Positions 27,326 to 35,623 of a DNA stretch of 35,623 nucleotides are shown here, one piece after another (position 1 is the stretch's first letter; each line of letters begins with the position of its first letter). This stretch comes from Acidobacteriaceae bacterium (GTDB lineage Bacteria > Acidobacteriota > Terriglobia > Terriglobales > Acidobacteriaceae), in assembly GCA_030040935.1 (NCBI GenBank), contig JASHSG010000330.1, positions 1 to 35,623 of the forward strand, written 5' to 3'. The notes under the pieces were generated by a model. That model saw only the letters and a list, made by a program, of their open reading frames with translations. It was not told the origin of the DNA and did no database searches. The translations under genes and the position numbers were made by a program.

Positions 27326-27703
27326 TTGCCGCAGGTCACACACTATCGCTGGTCCGGCATCGACCCGGAGCCATTGAATCCGCTCGTCACGCGGCAGTAC
27401 ATCGTCGGTGTCAACACCATGCTCGCCCGCATCGTCCTCAAAAAGGGCGCCCGCGTTCCGTTGCACCATCATTTTCACGAGCAGATCAGTCAGGTGGTTG
27501 AGGGAACGCTCCAGTTCCTCGTCGATGGCAAGGAAGTCGCCGTTCGCGCGGGCGAGATTCTTGCAATCCCGCCGGACGTTCCGCACGAAGTTGTCGCGCT
27601 TGAAGACTCCGTGGCGCTCGACATCTTCAACCCGCCGCGCCAGGACTGGATTGACGGCGACGACGCCTACCTGCGCGGCACGCCGGAGAAACCGCGGAAT
27701 TGA
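27326..27703 (+). CDS. Cupin domain protein
   Basis: TTG start with GAGGAGGAG SD; VPLHHHFHEQISQVVEGTLQFLVDGKEVAVRAGEILAIPPDVPHEVVAL. Confidence 0.88.
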   Translation: MPQVTHYRWSGIDPEPLNPLVTRQYIVGVNTMLARIVLKKGARVPLHHHFHEQISQVVEGTLQFLVDGKEVAVRAGEILAIPPDVPHEVVALEDSVALDIFNPPRQDWIDGDDAYLRGTPEKPRN

Positions 27704-27734
27704 TCTGCGCCGCGCGGCATTGAATGCCGACAGT

Positions 27735-28622
27735 TCAACTGGATCCCGCATCGGTTTCTACTCGCCCCAATGCTTCGCCAACGATCAGCGCCGTCCCGGC
27801 AAATAAAAGCGTGTCGAATATATAGTCGATCGCCTCGACGACCTGGTCGGTTCCCTGAGCCGGTCCGAGCAACGGCAGGTAGATCACGATCACGGCGAGG
27901 GTAACGGCGATTCCGAGCCAGCCAGCCGCCTGCCGCGCCCATCGATTGGCCAGGATCAGCAGGCCGCACGCCAGCAGGAACGCACCAACGGTGTATCCCC
28001 ACAGGCGCAGCGCGGGCACCCAGGCCGGCGTCAGCTTTTCCAGAGGCACGCCCGGCAGGAACTCGGGGTGCAGAAAATGTTCAACCCCGTAAAACAGCGC
28101 AACCAGCGCGAAAACGATACGGCACGGCGTCACCAGCCATGCCCAGCGCGAGCCTCGCGCCCCTGTACTGCCGGCCAGAGCCAGCAGTCCGCATCCGAAT
28201 GCCGATTCGCGCGCCAGCAATGCAAAGCTGAATCGATCGGGCTGCTGCCCGATGACTCCGGGAAGATCCATCATCGCGACAAAGAGCAGAAACATCGCGC
28301 CGCAGAGCAGGGCCGACCAGTGCACGAAACGATTGAAGATCAGGCTGAGCGCCGTTGCGATCAATCCGAGCCCGACCACGTAGACCCAGAAAATCGGCCA
28401 TGGCATATACGCGGGAACCATCCCCATGAGCCCTCGCGCCGCGGACAGGTGCAAGGCGCCAAACGTCGCCAGCGGCGCCGCCACAAAAACCCGCCCCAGC
28501 GCGATTGCGCGGTCAAGCAAAGAACCGCGAATGAGCTCGCGGCGGCGCGTCACAATGCCGGCTGCGAGCACCAGCACTCCGGCAGTGCTCATCGAAGCCA
28601 CCGTGCGCGAGACTTCAAACAT
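27735..28622 (-). CDS. Multi-TM integral membrane protein, hypothetical (DoxX-like character)
   Basis: ATG 28622; about 8 hydrophobic segments, ALVALFYGVEHFLHPEFLPGVPLEKLTPAWVP. Confidence 0.75.
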   Translation of the reverse strand: MFEVSRTVASMSTAGVLVLAAGIVTRRRELIRGSLLDRAIALGRVFVAAPLATFGALHLSAARGLMGMVPAYMPWPIFWVYVVGLGLIATALSLIFNRFVHWSALLCGAMFLLFVAMMDLPGVIGQQPDRFSFALLARESAFGCGLLALAGSTGARGSRWAWLVTPCRIVFALVALFYGVEHFLHPEFLPGVPLEKLTPAWVPALRLWGYTVGAFLLACGLLILANRWARQAAGWLGIAVTLAVIVIYLPLLGPAQGTDQVVEAIDYIFDTLLFAGTALIVGEALGRVETDAGSS

Positions 28623-28732
28623 GAATCGCCCTCCCTGCTTCCGTATAGGCTTATCATCCCCCGGCTCTCTTGAGCGATAGCCGCCTCTGGCCCGCGCATG
28701 GGCTGTGGCTCCCATATACAATTGGGTTCGGT

Positions 28733-29620
28733 ATGTCGTGGTTTAAGCGCGAAGACGGTGAGTTTTCTTCCGGCCCGGGCGGTCCGGGAGGAGACAATGG
28801 TCCCGATTCCGGCACGAAAAACGTGCGCACCGAGGGCCTCTGGGTCAAGTGCCCAGGCTGCCGCCAACCCATTTACCGCCAGGATCTTGAAGCCAATCTG
28901 CTGGTCTGTCCCAAGTGCCAGCACCATTTCAAGTTGAGCGCCCGCGAACGCTTTGAGACGCTGCTCGAGCCGGGCTACACGCTGGTTGACACTGGACTGC
29001 GTTCCACCGATCCGCTCAATTTCACCGATGTGAAGCCATATAAGCAGCGATTGCGCAAGGCGCGCCAGGATACCGGCCTCGATGACGCCATTCTGAATGC
29101 CGTCGGGCAGATGGGACCGCATGAAGTGGTGATGAGCGCCATGGAGTATGCGTTTATCGGCGGGTCAATGGGAGCGGTGGTGGGCGAAACCATCGCCCGC
29201 GCCGTCGATCGTGCGCGGGCGACCGGGAAGCCGCTGATCGTGGTGGCCTCTTCCGGCGGCGCGCGCATGATGGAAGGTGTCGTGAGCCTCATGCAGATGG
29301 CCAAGATCTCTACCGCGCTGGCGCAACTGGACGACGCGCGCGTGCCTTATATCTGCGTGCTCACCGACCCCACCACCGGCGGCGTCACCGCCAGCTTCGC
29401 CATGCTGGGCGACCTGAATATCGCCGAGCCCGGCGCGCTGATCGGCTTCGCCGGCCCGCGCGTCATCGAGCAGACCATCCGGCAAAAACTGCCCGAGGGA
29501 TTTCAGCGCTCGGAGTTCCTCCTGGAGAAGGGATTTCTCGACGCAGTCGTGCATCGCCACGCATTGAAGGCCTACCTGATTCGCGCCCTCAACTTCCTCA
29601 AAACCCCCGCCGCAGCGTAA
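28733..29620 (+). CDS. accD: Acetyl-CoA carboxylase carboxyltransferase subunit beta
   Basis: MSWFKREDGEF..., zinc ribbon WVKCPGCRQPIYRQDLEANLLVCPKCQHHFKL, VVASSGGARMMEGVVSLMQMAKISTAL, LTDPTTGGVTASFAMLGDLNIAEPGALIGFAGPRVIEQTI. Confidence 0.98.
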   Translation: MSWFKREDGEFSSGPGGPGGDNGPDSGTKNVRTEGLWVKCPGCRQPIYRQDLEANLLVCPKCQHHFKLSARERFETLLEPGYTLVDTGLRSTDPLNFTDVKPYKQRLRKARQDTGLDDAILNAVGQMGPHEVVMSAMEYAFIGGSMGAVVGETIARAVDRARATGKPLIVVASSGGARMMEGVVSLMQMAKISTALAQLDDARVPYICVLTDPTTGGVTASFAMLGDLNIAEPGALIGFAGPRVIEQTIRQKLPEGFQRSEFLLEKGFLDAVVHRHALKAYLIRALNFLKTPAAA

Positions 29621-29679
29621 CCTCGGCGGAGAAAGTCCCGCGAACCTGACTGGAGGCAGCAACTTTCCGCGCGCAGGCT

Positions 29680-30273
29680 TCAAAACCTCCACACCAGTCC
29701 GCTCGCGATCCGCCCGAACGATCTGGGCAGCGGAGTGTGGTAAATGGGTACTTGATTCGTGATACTTTCGAGCAGCCCGAAATGCGCCCACTGGAAGCCG
29801 CCGGCCACCCGAATTGCGAGTCGCGGCGAGATGGGCGTATCGACGCCGCCGCCAATCACCGCTGAGAATGACGCGGTTTCTCCCGGCGCTCCATTCGGTC
29901 CCCAGTATCTCGCCAGCCTGCCATCGCCTGCCATCGCTTCAACAAAACCGATCTCTCTGCCAAAGCGGTGGAAATACTGCGGGCCGCCCAGCACAAATAT
30001 TGAATTCTGCGAACCGCCCGTGTTCGATCCCACGTACCCAAACATGTCTAACTTGAAGCACAAGTTACGCCAGGCCGGGAAACCGACGAACGACGAATCC
30101 CATCCACTCAGCGCATGATGCTCTCCCAGCTCCCCATTGAAGGAGTTGGAAAGGAACGTATATCCGCCATAGAGCTGGAAGCGTTCAGGCTTCTGCGACG
30201 GCGCCTCAGTCTGCGCGCTCGCAGCGGCAACCAACGACAGCAACGCAATCGGCAACAAAAGACGAGCGATCAT
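29680..30273 (-). CDS. Outer-membrane beta-barrel-like exported protein (paralog 1)
   Basis: Signal peptide MIARLLLPIALLSLVAAASAQ; FQLYGGYTFLSNSFNG...ASFSAVIGGGVDTPISPRLAIRVAGGFQWAHF...GLVWRF with terminal aromatic residue. Confidence 0.8.
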   Translation of the reverse strand: MIARLLLPIALLSLVAAASAQTEAPSQKPERFQLYGGYTFLSNSFNGELGEHHALSGWDSSFVGFPAWRNLCFKLDMFGYVGSNTGGSQNSIFVLGGPQYFHRFGREIGFVEAMAGDGRLARYWGPNGAPGETASFSAVIGGGVDTPISPRLAIRVAGGFQWAHFGLLESITNQVPIYHTPLPRSFGRIASGLVWRF

Positions 30274-30461
30274 CCAGAGCCCTGCGGGGAGGGGAAGAGT
30301 TGGGTCGATTCTACCCTACTCGGGCACCATCGCCCGTACAGAAATCAGCGCCTGGCTAGCCTGCGAATCACACTTGCATTCGCCGCCGGCCCGCGCCGCA
30401 AAAATCCAATCACTTTCACTTTGAGTGCCCGCAGACCGAACCTGCCCTGAAAGCCTGCGCC

Positions 30462-31058
30462 TCAAAACCCCCACACCAGCCCGGTCGATACGCGCGCGAA
30501 GTTTCTCGGCAGGCCGGGCGTTTCGATGGGCTCAAGGTTCTCCACATTGTTGATCAGTTGGAAATTCGACCACTGATAGTCGCCTTCGACGCGAATCGCG
30601 AAACGCCGCGAGAGGGGCGTGTCGAGGCCGCCCCCAAGAATCGCGGCAAACGATGCGGTCTCACCCGGCGATCCATTGGGACCCCAGTACCTCTGCAAGT
30701 CCCCTGAGTTGGGCGCGATGAGCGCCTCAATAAAGGCGGATTCTCTGCCCATGCGATGGATGTATTGCGCGCCCGCCGCGACAAACAACGACCTCTGCGA
30801 GGCGCCCGTGTTCGTTCCCAGGTACTCGGAAGCATCGATCTTGAAGCGCACGTTGCGCCATCCCGGCATAGTGATCGACACGTTCCATCCGTTCAGCGGA
30901 TGGCGCGCTCCCGGCAGCCCATTGAAGGAATTGGAGAGAAAGTTGTAGCCGCCGTAGAGCTGGAAACGCGCGGGCTTTTGCGCGGTTGCCTCGGTCTGGG
31001 CATGGACAGTCGCGGACGCCGACACAAGCGCAAGCAGCAACCAGAGACGAGAGGTCAT
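30462..31058 (-). CDS. Outer-membrane beta-barrel-like exported protein (paralog 2)
   Basis: ATG 31058; MTSRLWLLLALVSASATVHAQTEATAQKPARFQLYGGYNFLSNSFNG...RYWGPNGSPGETASFAAILGGGLDTPLSRRFAIRVEGDYQWSNF...GLVWGF; colinear with paralog 1. Confidence 0.8.
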   Translation of the reverse strand: MTSRLWLLLALVSASATVHAQTEATAQKPARFQLYGGYNFLSNSFNGLPGARHPLNGWNVSITMPGWRNVRFKIDASEYLGTNTGASQRSLFVAAGAQYIHRMGRESAFIEALIAPNSGDLQRYWGPNGSPGETASFAAILGGGLDTPLSRRFAIRVEGDYQWSNFQLINNVENLEPIETPGLPRNFARVSTGLVWGF

Positions 31059-31089
31059 GAAGGGGAAGCGCTCCCGTAAGCAAGTCCCA

Positions 31090-32211
31090 TCAGATGCGCA
31101 TGGGCATGAGCACGTAGCGGTACTTGAACTCGGCGTCGGGATCTTCGGGGCGCATCTGGCCGGCCGATTGCGCGTCCTTGAACTCCAGCCGCACCTCGCC
31201 GGCATTGTCAAGGGCCTTGAGAAAATCGAGAATATAAACCGAATTGAACCCCACCGTGATGGCCTCTGACGAATAGGGTGTGTCGATGGTGTCTTCGCTC
31301 TCGCCCGACTCGGTCGAGTTCGCGCTCACCTTCAGCTCGTTGTCCTCAAGCTTCATCCGGATCGCTCCCGATCGCTCATCGGCGAATTGCGCAACGCGCT
31401 GGATGGCCGCGTAGAGCTCGCTCGAGCGCACCACCGCGAATTTAGTGTTGTCACGCGGCATCACGGCCTCAAAATTGGGGAATTGCCCCGTGAGCTTGCG
31501 GCTCGAGAGCGTGCGATGGCCGACGCGGAAGAACAGCGTGTGCTCATCGTCGGCGAATTCCACCTTCTCCGCCTCGGAGTTGGCCAGCAGAACCTGCAGC
31601 TCCTGCAGAGCCTTGCGCGGAATCAGCACGCGCTTTTCGCCGCTGATGCCTTCGAGGGTCTCGCCCGGCTTCTCGACAAACGAAAGCCGGTGCCCGTCGG
31701 TTGCGACCATCGCCATCGACTCGGCCTTCAATACCAACAGTGCTCCGTTCAGCGTGTAGCGCGACTCTTCGTTCGAAATTGCAAAGATGGTCCGCGCAAT
31801 CAACGTGCGCAGCGATGCAAGCGAAATGCTTGTCGCCGCCACGGTCGGAAACTCGGGCACCTGCGGATAATTGGCGCGCGCCATGCCAACCATCTTCGTA
31901 TTCGATCGCCCGCTCCTGATTTGCACCCAGTGGTTCTCCAGCAGCTTGATTGATATGTCGCCATCTGGCAGCAGCTTCACATAGTCATAGAGCTTGCGCG
32001 CCGGGATTGTGCACGCACCGGGCTTCTTGACCTTGACTTGAGCGCTGGTGCGAATGGCCTGGTCCAGGTCTGTGGCAGTGATATGCAGCCGGTCTTCGTC
32101 CGCCTCGAGCAGAAAATTGGAGAGAATTGGGATCGTGGTCTTCCGCTCGACCACGCTCTGCGTCGCTGTAAGTTCCTTCACCAGATCCTGGCGGTTTACG
32201 GTAATCTCCAT
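31090..32211 (-). CDS. dnaN: DNA polymerase III subunit beta (sliding clamp)
   Basis: MEITVNRQDLVKELTATQSVVERKTTIPILSNFLLEADEDRLHITATDLDQAIRTSAQVKVKKPGACTIPARKLYDYVKLLPDGDI...; ends EFKYRYVLMPMRI. ORF can extend to 32295 but ATG 32211 fits the family. Confidence 0.97.
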   Translation of the reverse strand: MEITVNRQDLVKELTATQSVVERKTTIPILSNFLLEADEDRLHITATDLDQAIRTSAQVKVKKPGACTIPARKLYDYVKLLPDGDISIKLLENHWVQIRSGRSNTKMVGMARANYPQVPEFPTVAATSISLASLRTLIARTIFAISNEESRYTLNGALLVLKAESMAMVATDGHRLSFVEKPGETLEGISGEKRVLIPRKALQELQVLLANSEAEKVEFADDEHTLFFRVGHRTLSSRKLTGQFPNFEAVMPRDNTKFAVVRSSELYAAIQRVAQFADERSGAIRMKLEDNELKVSANSTESGESEDTIDTPYSSEAITVGFNSVYILDFLKALDNAGEVRLEFKDAQSAGQMRPEDPDAEFKYRYVLMPMRI

Positions 32212-33011
32212 CGCTGCCCCCTCGACTGCCGATCGCCCGGCCAGCTCTTCCACATCGGCTTCCGCACTTGGCATATCCCCACCCCTGCTCGCCAAGCCGC
32301 ACCCTATGCCCCAACTTTATAACAGCTTGCAGAGCATCGGAAGCGGCGGTTTTTCTTCCTCCCGATTGTATTCATCCCGCGAACAATCTGCGCGTGGAAA
32401 ACCGGGCCGATTCTATGAATTCTGCTGCGTCAACCCTCCTCGAAAACGCCGCATGTCTTGTATCAAGGCGCCATCGCGTGGTGGGTTGTGAGACGGCTCG
32501 GCGTTTGCGCTTCCCGCCCGGGCGTGCTTGATCGGCGCGCGAAGAGTAAGTCGGGCGGCAGGGGCAGGTTGGGGATTCATCCCCGACTAGCTTGGACGCT
32601 GCAGAAACAATATCCGCTTCCGGCCTTGTGTAAGAAAGGTTCTGGATTGGTAAGAAAGAATAGATATAAAACAGTAGTCCCCGTAGTTTGATTCGGAAAA
32701 GTGGGAATCCCGTCAAAGTTGGTTCACGGGAGCGGTTTGGAGGATAGCCCCGTTTTCTAAAACGCGGCGCGTCACTTCGAACAACCCGGAAAACGAGCTT
32801 CGCATACCAGAAAAAACCTCCTTTTTCCCTTTCCTCCCACAGCGCCCCTGGAATTGCTTGTGGATTGTCGAGCGGTTGTGTGAATTCTCTGGTCAATGCC
32901 AGGCAGGGCAGCCAGTTGCGACATACGCGTCTTGCACAATTCCCCGTTTCGAATTGCCCGACGGCTGGCTGCGAGACAGGCCTCTCACGCGGCTCTTATA
33001 CTGAACCTTTC

Positions 33012-34337
33012 ATGTCGTACACCACGGCCATCGCCCAATTGAATTCTCTTGTGCCGGAGCTCTACGCGCCTACAGGCTATCCGCGACGCAGGTTTTCGGT
33101 CGATGAGATTCGCATCCTTCTCGACGCCCTCGGCAGCCCGCACCACCAATTCCCATCCGTCCTGATTGCCGGAACCAACGGCAAAGGTTCAACTGCCTCT
33201 ACGCTCGCATCCATCCTGGTGGAGTCGGGTCGGCGCACAGGCCTCTATACCTCGCCGCATCTTGAGCGGCCCAACGAGCGCATCCGCATTGGCTGCGACG
33301 AGATTGCCGATGACAACTTCGCCCGCCTCTATTTCCAGGTCCATGATGCGGGCCAGCAACTGCTGCTCTCCGGGCGTTTGCCCCAACTGCCAAGCTATTT
33401 TGAAATCCTGACCGCTCTTGCCTTCCTTTACTTCGCTGAGAACAAAATCGACGTTGCCGTCCTCGAAGTCGGCATGGGCGGCCGTCTGGACGCCACCAAT
33501 GTCGTGGACCCACTGCTTTCGATCATTACGGACATCTCGCTCGATCACACGGAGTGGCTCGGTCCCACGATCTCGGCCATCGCGCGTGAGAAAGCAGGAA
33601 TCCTGCGCCGCGGCGGTACGATGATCACGCTGCCGCAACATCCTGAGGCGAACCAGATCCTGGGTCAGGTGGCAAGTGACCTCGGCGTACGCGGCGTGAG
33701 CGCCGTTCCTTACATGCCGGCAGCCGGAACCAGCGGTCCCTATTCCGTCGACGCTCTTGGCGCCGCCATTCAGATTGATTCTCCTCTCGCCGGCGCGCAC
33801 CAGCAGCGCAACGTCGCCCTCGCCGTTGCCGCGGCGGTCGAGCTTTGCGAACACCACGGCTTTCCTATTACGCCCGCCGCAATCGAAGATGGGATCCGGC
33901 TCACGCGCTGGCCCGGCCGGCTGGAACGCTTCGCGAAAAACGGTGTCGAATGGATTCTCGATGTTGCGCACAATCCCGCCGGCGCGTGGGCGCTGCGCGC
34001 CGCCATGCGCGGCATTCTGGAAGTTCACAAGCCGCGTCTGCTTCTCTTCAGTTGCCTCGGCGACAAGCCTCTCAACGAAATGGCGCAGATCCTCTTTTCC
34101 CTCTTCGATGAGGTGATTGTTGCGCCCATTCACAATGCGCGCGCCGCTGCCCTCGACGATCTGTTGGCAGCCGCGAAGGCAACCGGAACGCCCGCGATGG
34201 CGGCCGATTCGGTCAGGGATGCATTCGGCATGGCCTGCGCGCGCGCCGCTGGAGGTATCGCGGTCGTCTCGGGTTCGGTTTATCTGGTCGGCGAAGCGCG
34301 CACCTTGCTTCTTTCGGCAACCAGCGTATCGTCATGA
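33012..34337 (+). CDS. folC: Bifunctional folylpolyglutamate synthase / dihydrofolate synthase
   Basis: MSYTTAIAQLNSLVPELY..., VLIAGTNGKGSTASTLASILVESGRRTGLYTSPHLERPNERIRIG, DVAVLEVGMGGRLDATNVVDPLLSIITDISLDHTEWLG, ILDVAHNPAGA. Confidence 0.97.
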   Translation: MSYTTAIAQLNSLVPELYAPTGYPRRRFSVDEIRILLDALGSPHHQFPSVLIAGTNGKGSTASTLASILVESGRRTGLYTSPHLERPNERIRIGCDEIADDNFARLYFQVHDAGQQLLLSGRLPQLPSYFEILTALAFLYFAENKIDVAVLEVGMGGRLDATNVVDPLLSIITDISLDHTEWLGPTISAIAREKAGILRRGGTMITLPQHPEANQILGQVASDLGVRGVSAVPYMPAAGTSGPYSVDALGAAIQIDSPLAGAHQQRNVALAVAAAVELCEHHGFPITPAAIEDGIRLTRWPGRLERFAKNGVEWILDVAHNPAGAWALRAAMRGILEVHKPRLLLFSCLGDKPLNEMAQILFSLFDEVIVAPIHNARAAALDDLLAAAKATGTPAMAADSVRDAFGMACARAAGGIAVVSGSVYLVGEARTLLLSATSVSS

Positions 34338-35089
34338 ACACCCGCCCCAACCCATTGCCGCGGTTCTACGTCTGGCTCACGAATGGCCTGTTGGGTCCTC
34401 TGATGTTCCTCTTCACCGCGCTGTGCGCCTCCATCGCATTTCTTGTCTCTGTCGTCGACAAAAAAGGCCGCGCCCAGCATGCCATCGCGCACTTCTGGGG
34501 GCGCAACACCGTCCGCCTTTCACTTTCGAGGATCAAAATCGAGGGTGAAGAAAACTTCCACAAATTCCCGGTCGCCGTCTACGCCTCCAACCACACGTCC
34601 TATATGGACACGCCGGTGATCTTTGGCTCCATCCCCTTCCAGTTCCGCATCCTCGCCAAGAAGGATCTCTGGCAGTGGCCCATGATCGGCTGGTACCTGG
34701 GCCGCTCCGGCCAAATGCCCATCGATCTCGTCAATCCCCACGCCACGCTTTCCTCGCTCGGTGGCGCCGTCAAAGCCCTCCGCGCCGGCATGCCGCTGTT
34801 CATCTTTCCTGAGGGCGGCCGCACATCCGACGGCCATTTGCGCCCGTTCCTCCATGGCGCAGCCTACCTTGCCATTCGCGCGCAGGTCCCCATCGTTCCC
34901 ATCGCGCTCTCGGGCGTCTATGATTTGCTTCCCATCCACACGCGGCACTTTTATCCCTGCCAGCTCACCGTACGCGTCGGCGAACCGATCGAGACCACAG
35001 GCATGAACGTGCGCCAGAACGTCGAGCTCACCGACCGCCTGCGCAACACCATCGACGACATGCGCATTAAGCCCGCGCCCGTCGCGTAA
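34334..35089 (+). CDS. plsC: 1-acyl-sn-glycerol-3-phosphate acyltransferase (lysophospholipid acyltransferase)
   Basis: 4-bp ATGA overlap with folC; NHTSYMD (NHx4D) and FPEGGRTSDG motifs, VPIVPIALSGVYDLLP. Confidence 0.93.
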   Translation: MNTRPNPLPRFYVWLTNGLLGPLMFLFTALCASIAFLVSVVDKKGRAQHAIAHFWGRNTVRLSLSRIKIEGEENFHKFPVAVYASNHTSYMDTPVIFGSIPFQFRILAKKDLWQWPMIGWYLGRSGQMPIDLVNPHATLSSLGGAVKALRAGMPLFIFPEGGRTSDGHLRPFLHGAAYLAIRAQVPIVPIALSGVYDLLPIHTRHFYPCQLTVRVGEPIETTGMNVRQNVELTDRLRNTIDDMRIKPAPVA

Positions 35090-35097
35090 AGCGCCAA

Positions 35098-35623
35098 TCA
35101 CTTGTCGCGAAGATAGAGAGTGCCGAGGACATCTTCAGCGTTTTGTTCGTCACTTGAAGCGCCACTAAAAGAGATTCCGCGCGCCACGCCCGGAATCCTG
35201 CATATCAGAAGCCGATGATTGGGAATATCCGTCTTATCTACGCAAAACAGACTTTGATCACGCCCGCGAACAATGACCTTCGTGAATGATTTTCGTCCTT
35301 CGCCGTGAAACATATTGAGAAATGCGTCCTGCCACAGGACGCCATCCGACAGCTCTCCTCGTGTCGCCAGGTCTTTCGAGGGGAAAATGCGGATGTCACT
35401 GTTTGAACTTTGAAAAAGACCGGCATGAAGAATCGTCACCTCATCGCCCTCATCCCTTGATAGCCACCACCATAATGGGAGCCGAACTCCGTATTGCCCT
35501 ACATCGACGGTCGATCTGTGACTACAGTGCCAAACAATTGAACGAAACGGTATGAACATGCCCGCGCTCAAGAAAAGCATCAGGCTAAGAACTACAACAC
35601 CCGGAATTCGCCTGGACTTTTGC
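35098..35623 (-). CDS. Hypothetical protein with N-terminal hydrophobic segment (5' end beyond window)
   Basis: ORF with stop at 35098 stays open through the window edge (..QKSRRIPGVVVLSLMLFLSAGMFIPFRSIVWHC..); no family recognised. Confidence 0.55.
   Translation of the reverse strand, partial: QKSRRIPGVVVLSLMLFLSAGMFIPFRSIVWHCSHRSTVDVGQYGVRLPLWWWLSRDEGDEVTILHAGLFQSSNSDIRIFPSKDLATRGELSDGVLWQDAFLNMFHGEGRKSFTKVIVRGRDQSLFCVDKTDIPNHRLLICRIPGVARGISFSGASSDEQNAEDVLGTLYLRDK

Noticed and set aside
32372-32896. 174-aa minus-strand ORF upstream of dnaN
   Set aside because: No family-like features or SD support; likely non-coding spacer.
32600-32900. Possible oriC next to dnaN
   Set aside because: No consensus DnaA-box cluster and no dnaA, gyrB or rpmH nearby; kept only as a low-interest observation.
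1-35623. CRISPR arrays, tRNA/rRNA genes, transposases, prophage or toxin-antitoxin/defence modules
   Set aside because: None recognised by eye in ORF translations or intergenic DNA; a tRNAscan-SE/Infernal/DefenseFinder run would be needed to exclude subtle cases.

Overview
The window reads as an ordinary, gene-dense, GC-rich bacterial chromosome segment. Its content (two large Oar-like CarboxypepD_reg/TonB-dependent-receptor-like proteins, a membrane SpoIIE phosphatase, a GH57/DUF3536 protein, an HpnI-like glycosyltransferase) suggests Acidobacteriota, but that assignment is inference only. About 29 coding regions can be supported. Recognisable housekeeping genes are alkA-like, glyA, nadD, rsfS, rlmH, cobO, accD, dnaN, folC and plsC. 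Others include a partial MacB/FtsX-type ABC permease, aldehyde dehydrogenase, Sel1-repeat protein, M23 peptidase, alpha/beta hydrolase, VKOR-family protein, cupin, and a tandem pair of paralogous outer-membrane-barrel-like proteins next to dnaN. I saw no CRISPR array, rRNA, tRNA, transposase, prophage or classical defence system, and no clear undescribed multigene system. The most interesting signals are: (i) heptad-periodic inverted repeat elements just upstream of the HpnI-like gene and cobO; (ii) a secreted protein made of four related ~33-aa repeats, whose mRNA leader can fold so that the ribosome-binding site is sequestered; (iii) a duplicated fragment of the alkA 5' end on the far side of the SpoIIE gene; (iv) structured leaders and operators at the two Oar-like genes; (v) tandem barrel paralogs beside dnaN; (vi) a histone-H1-like tail on RsfS.
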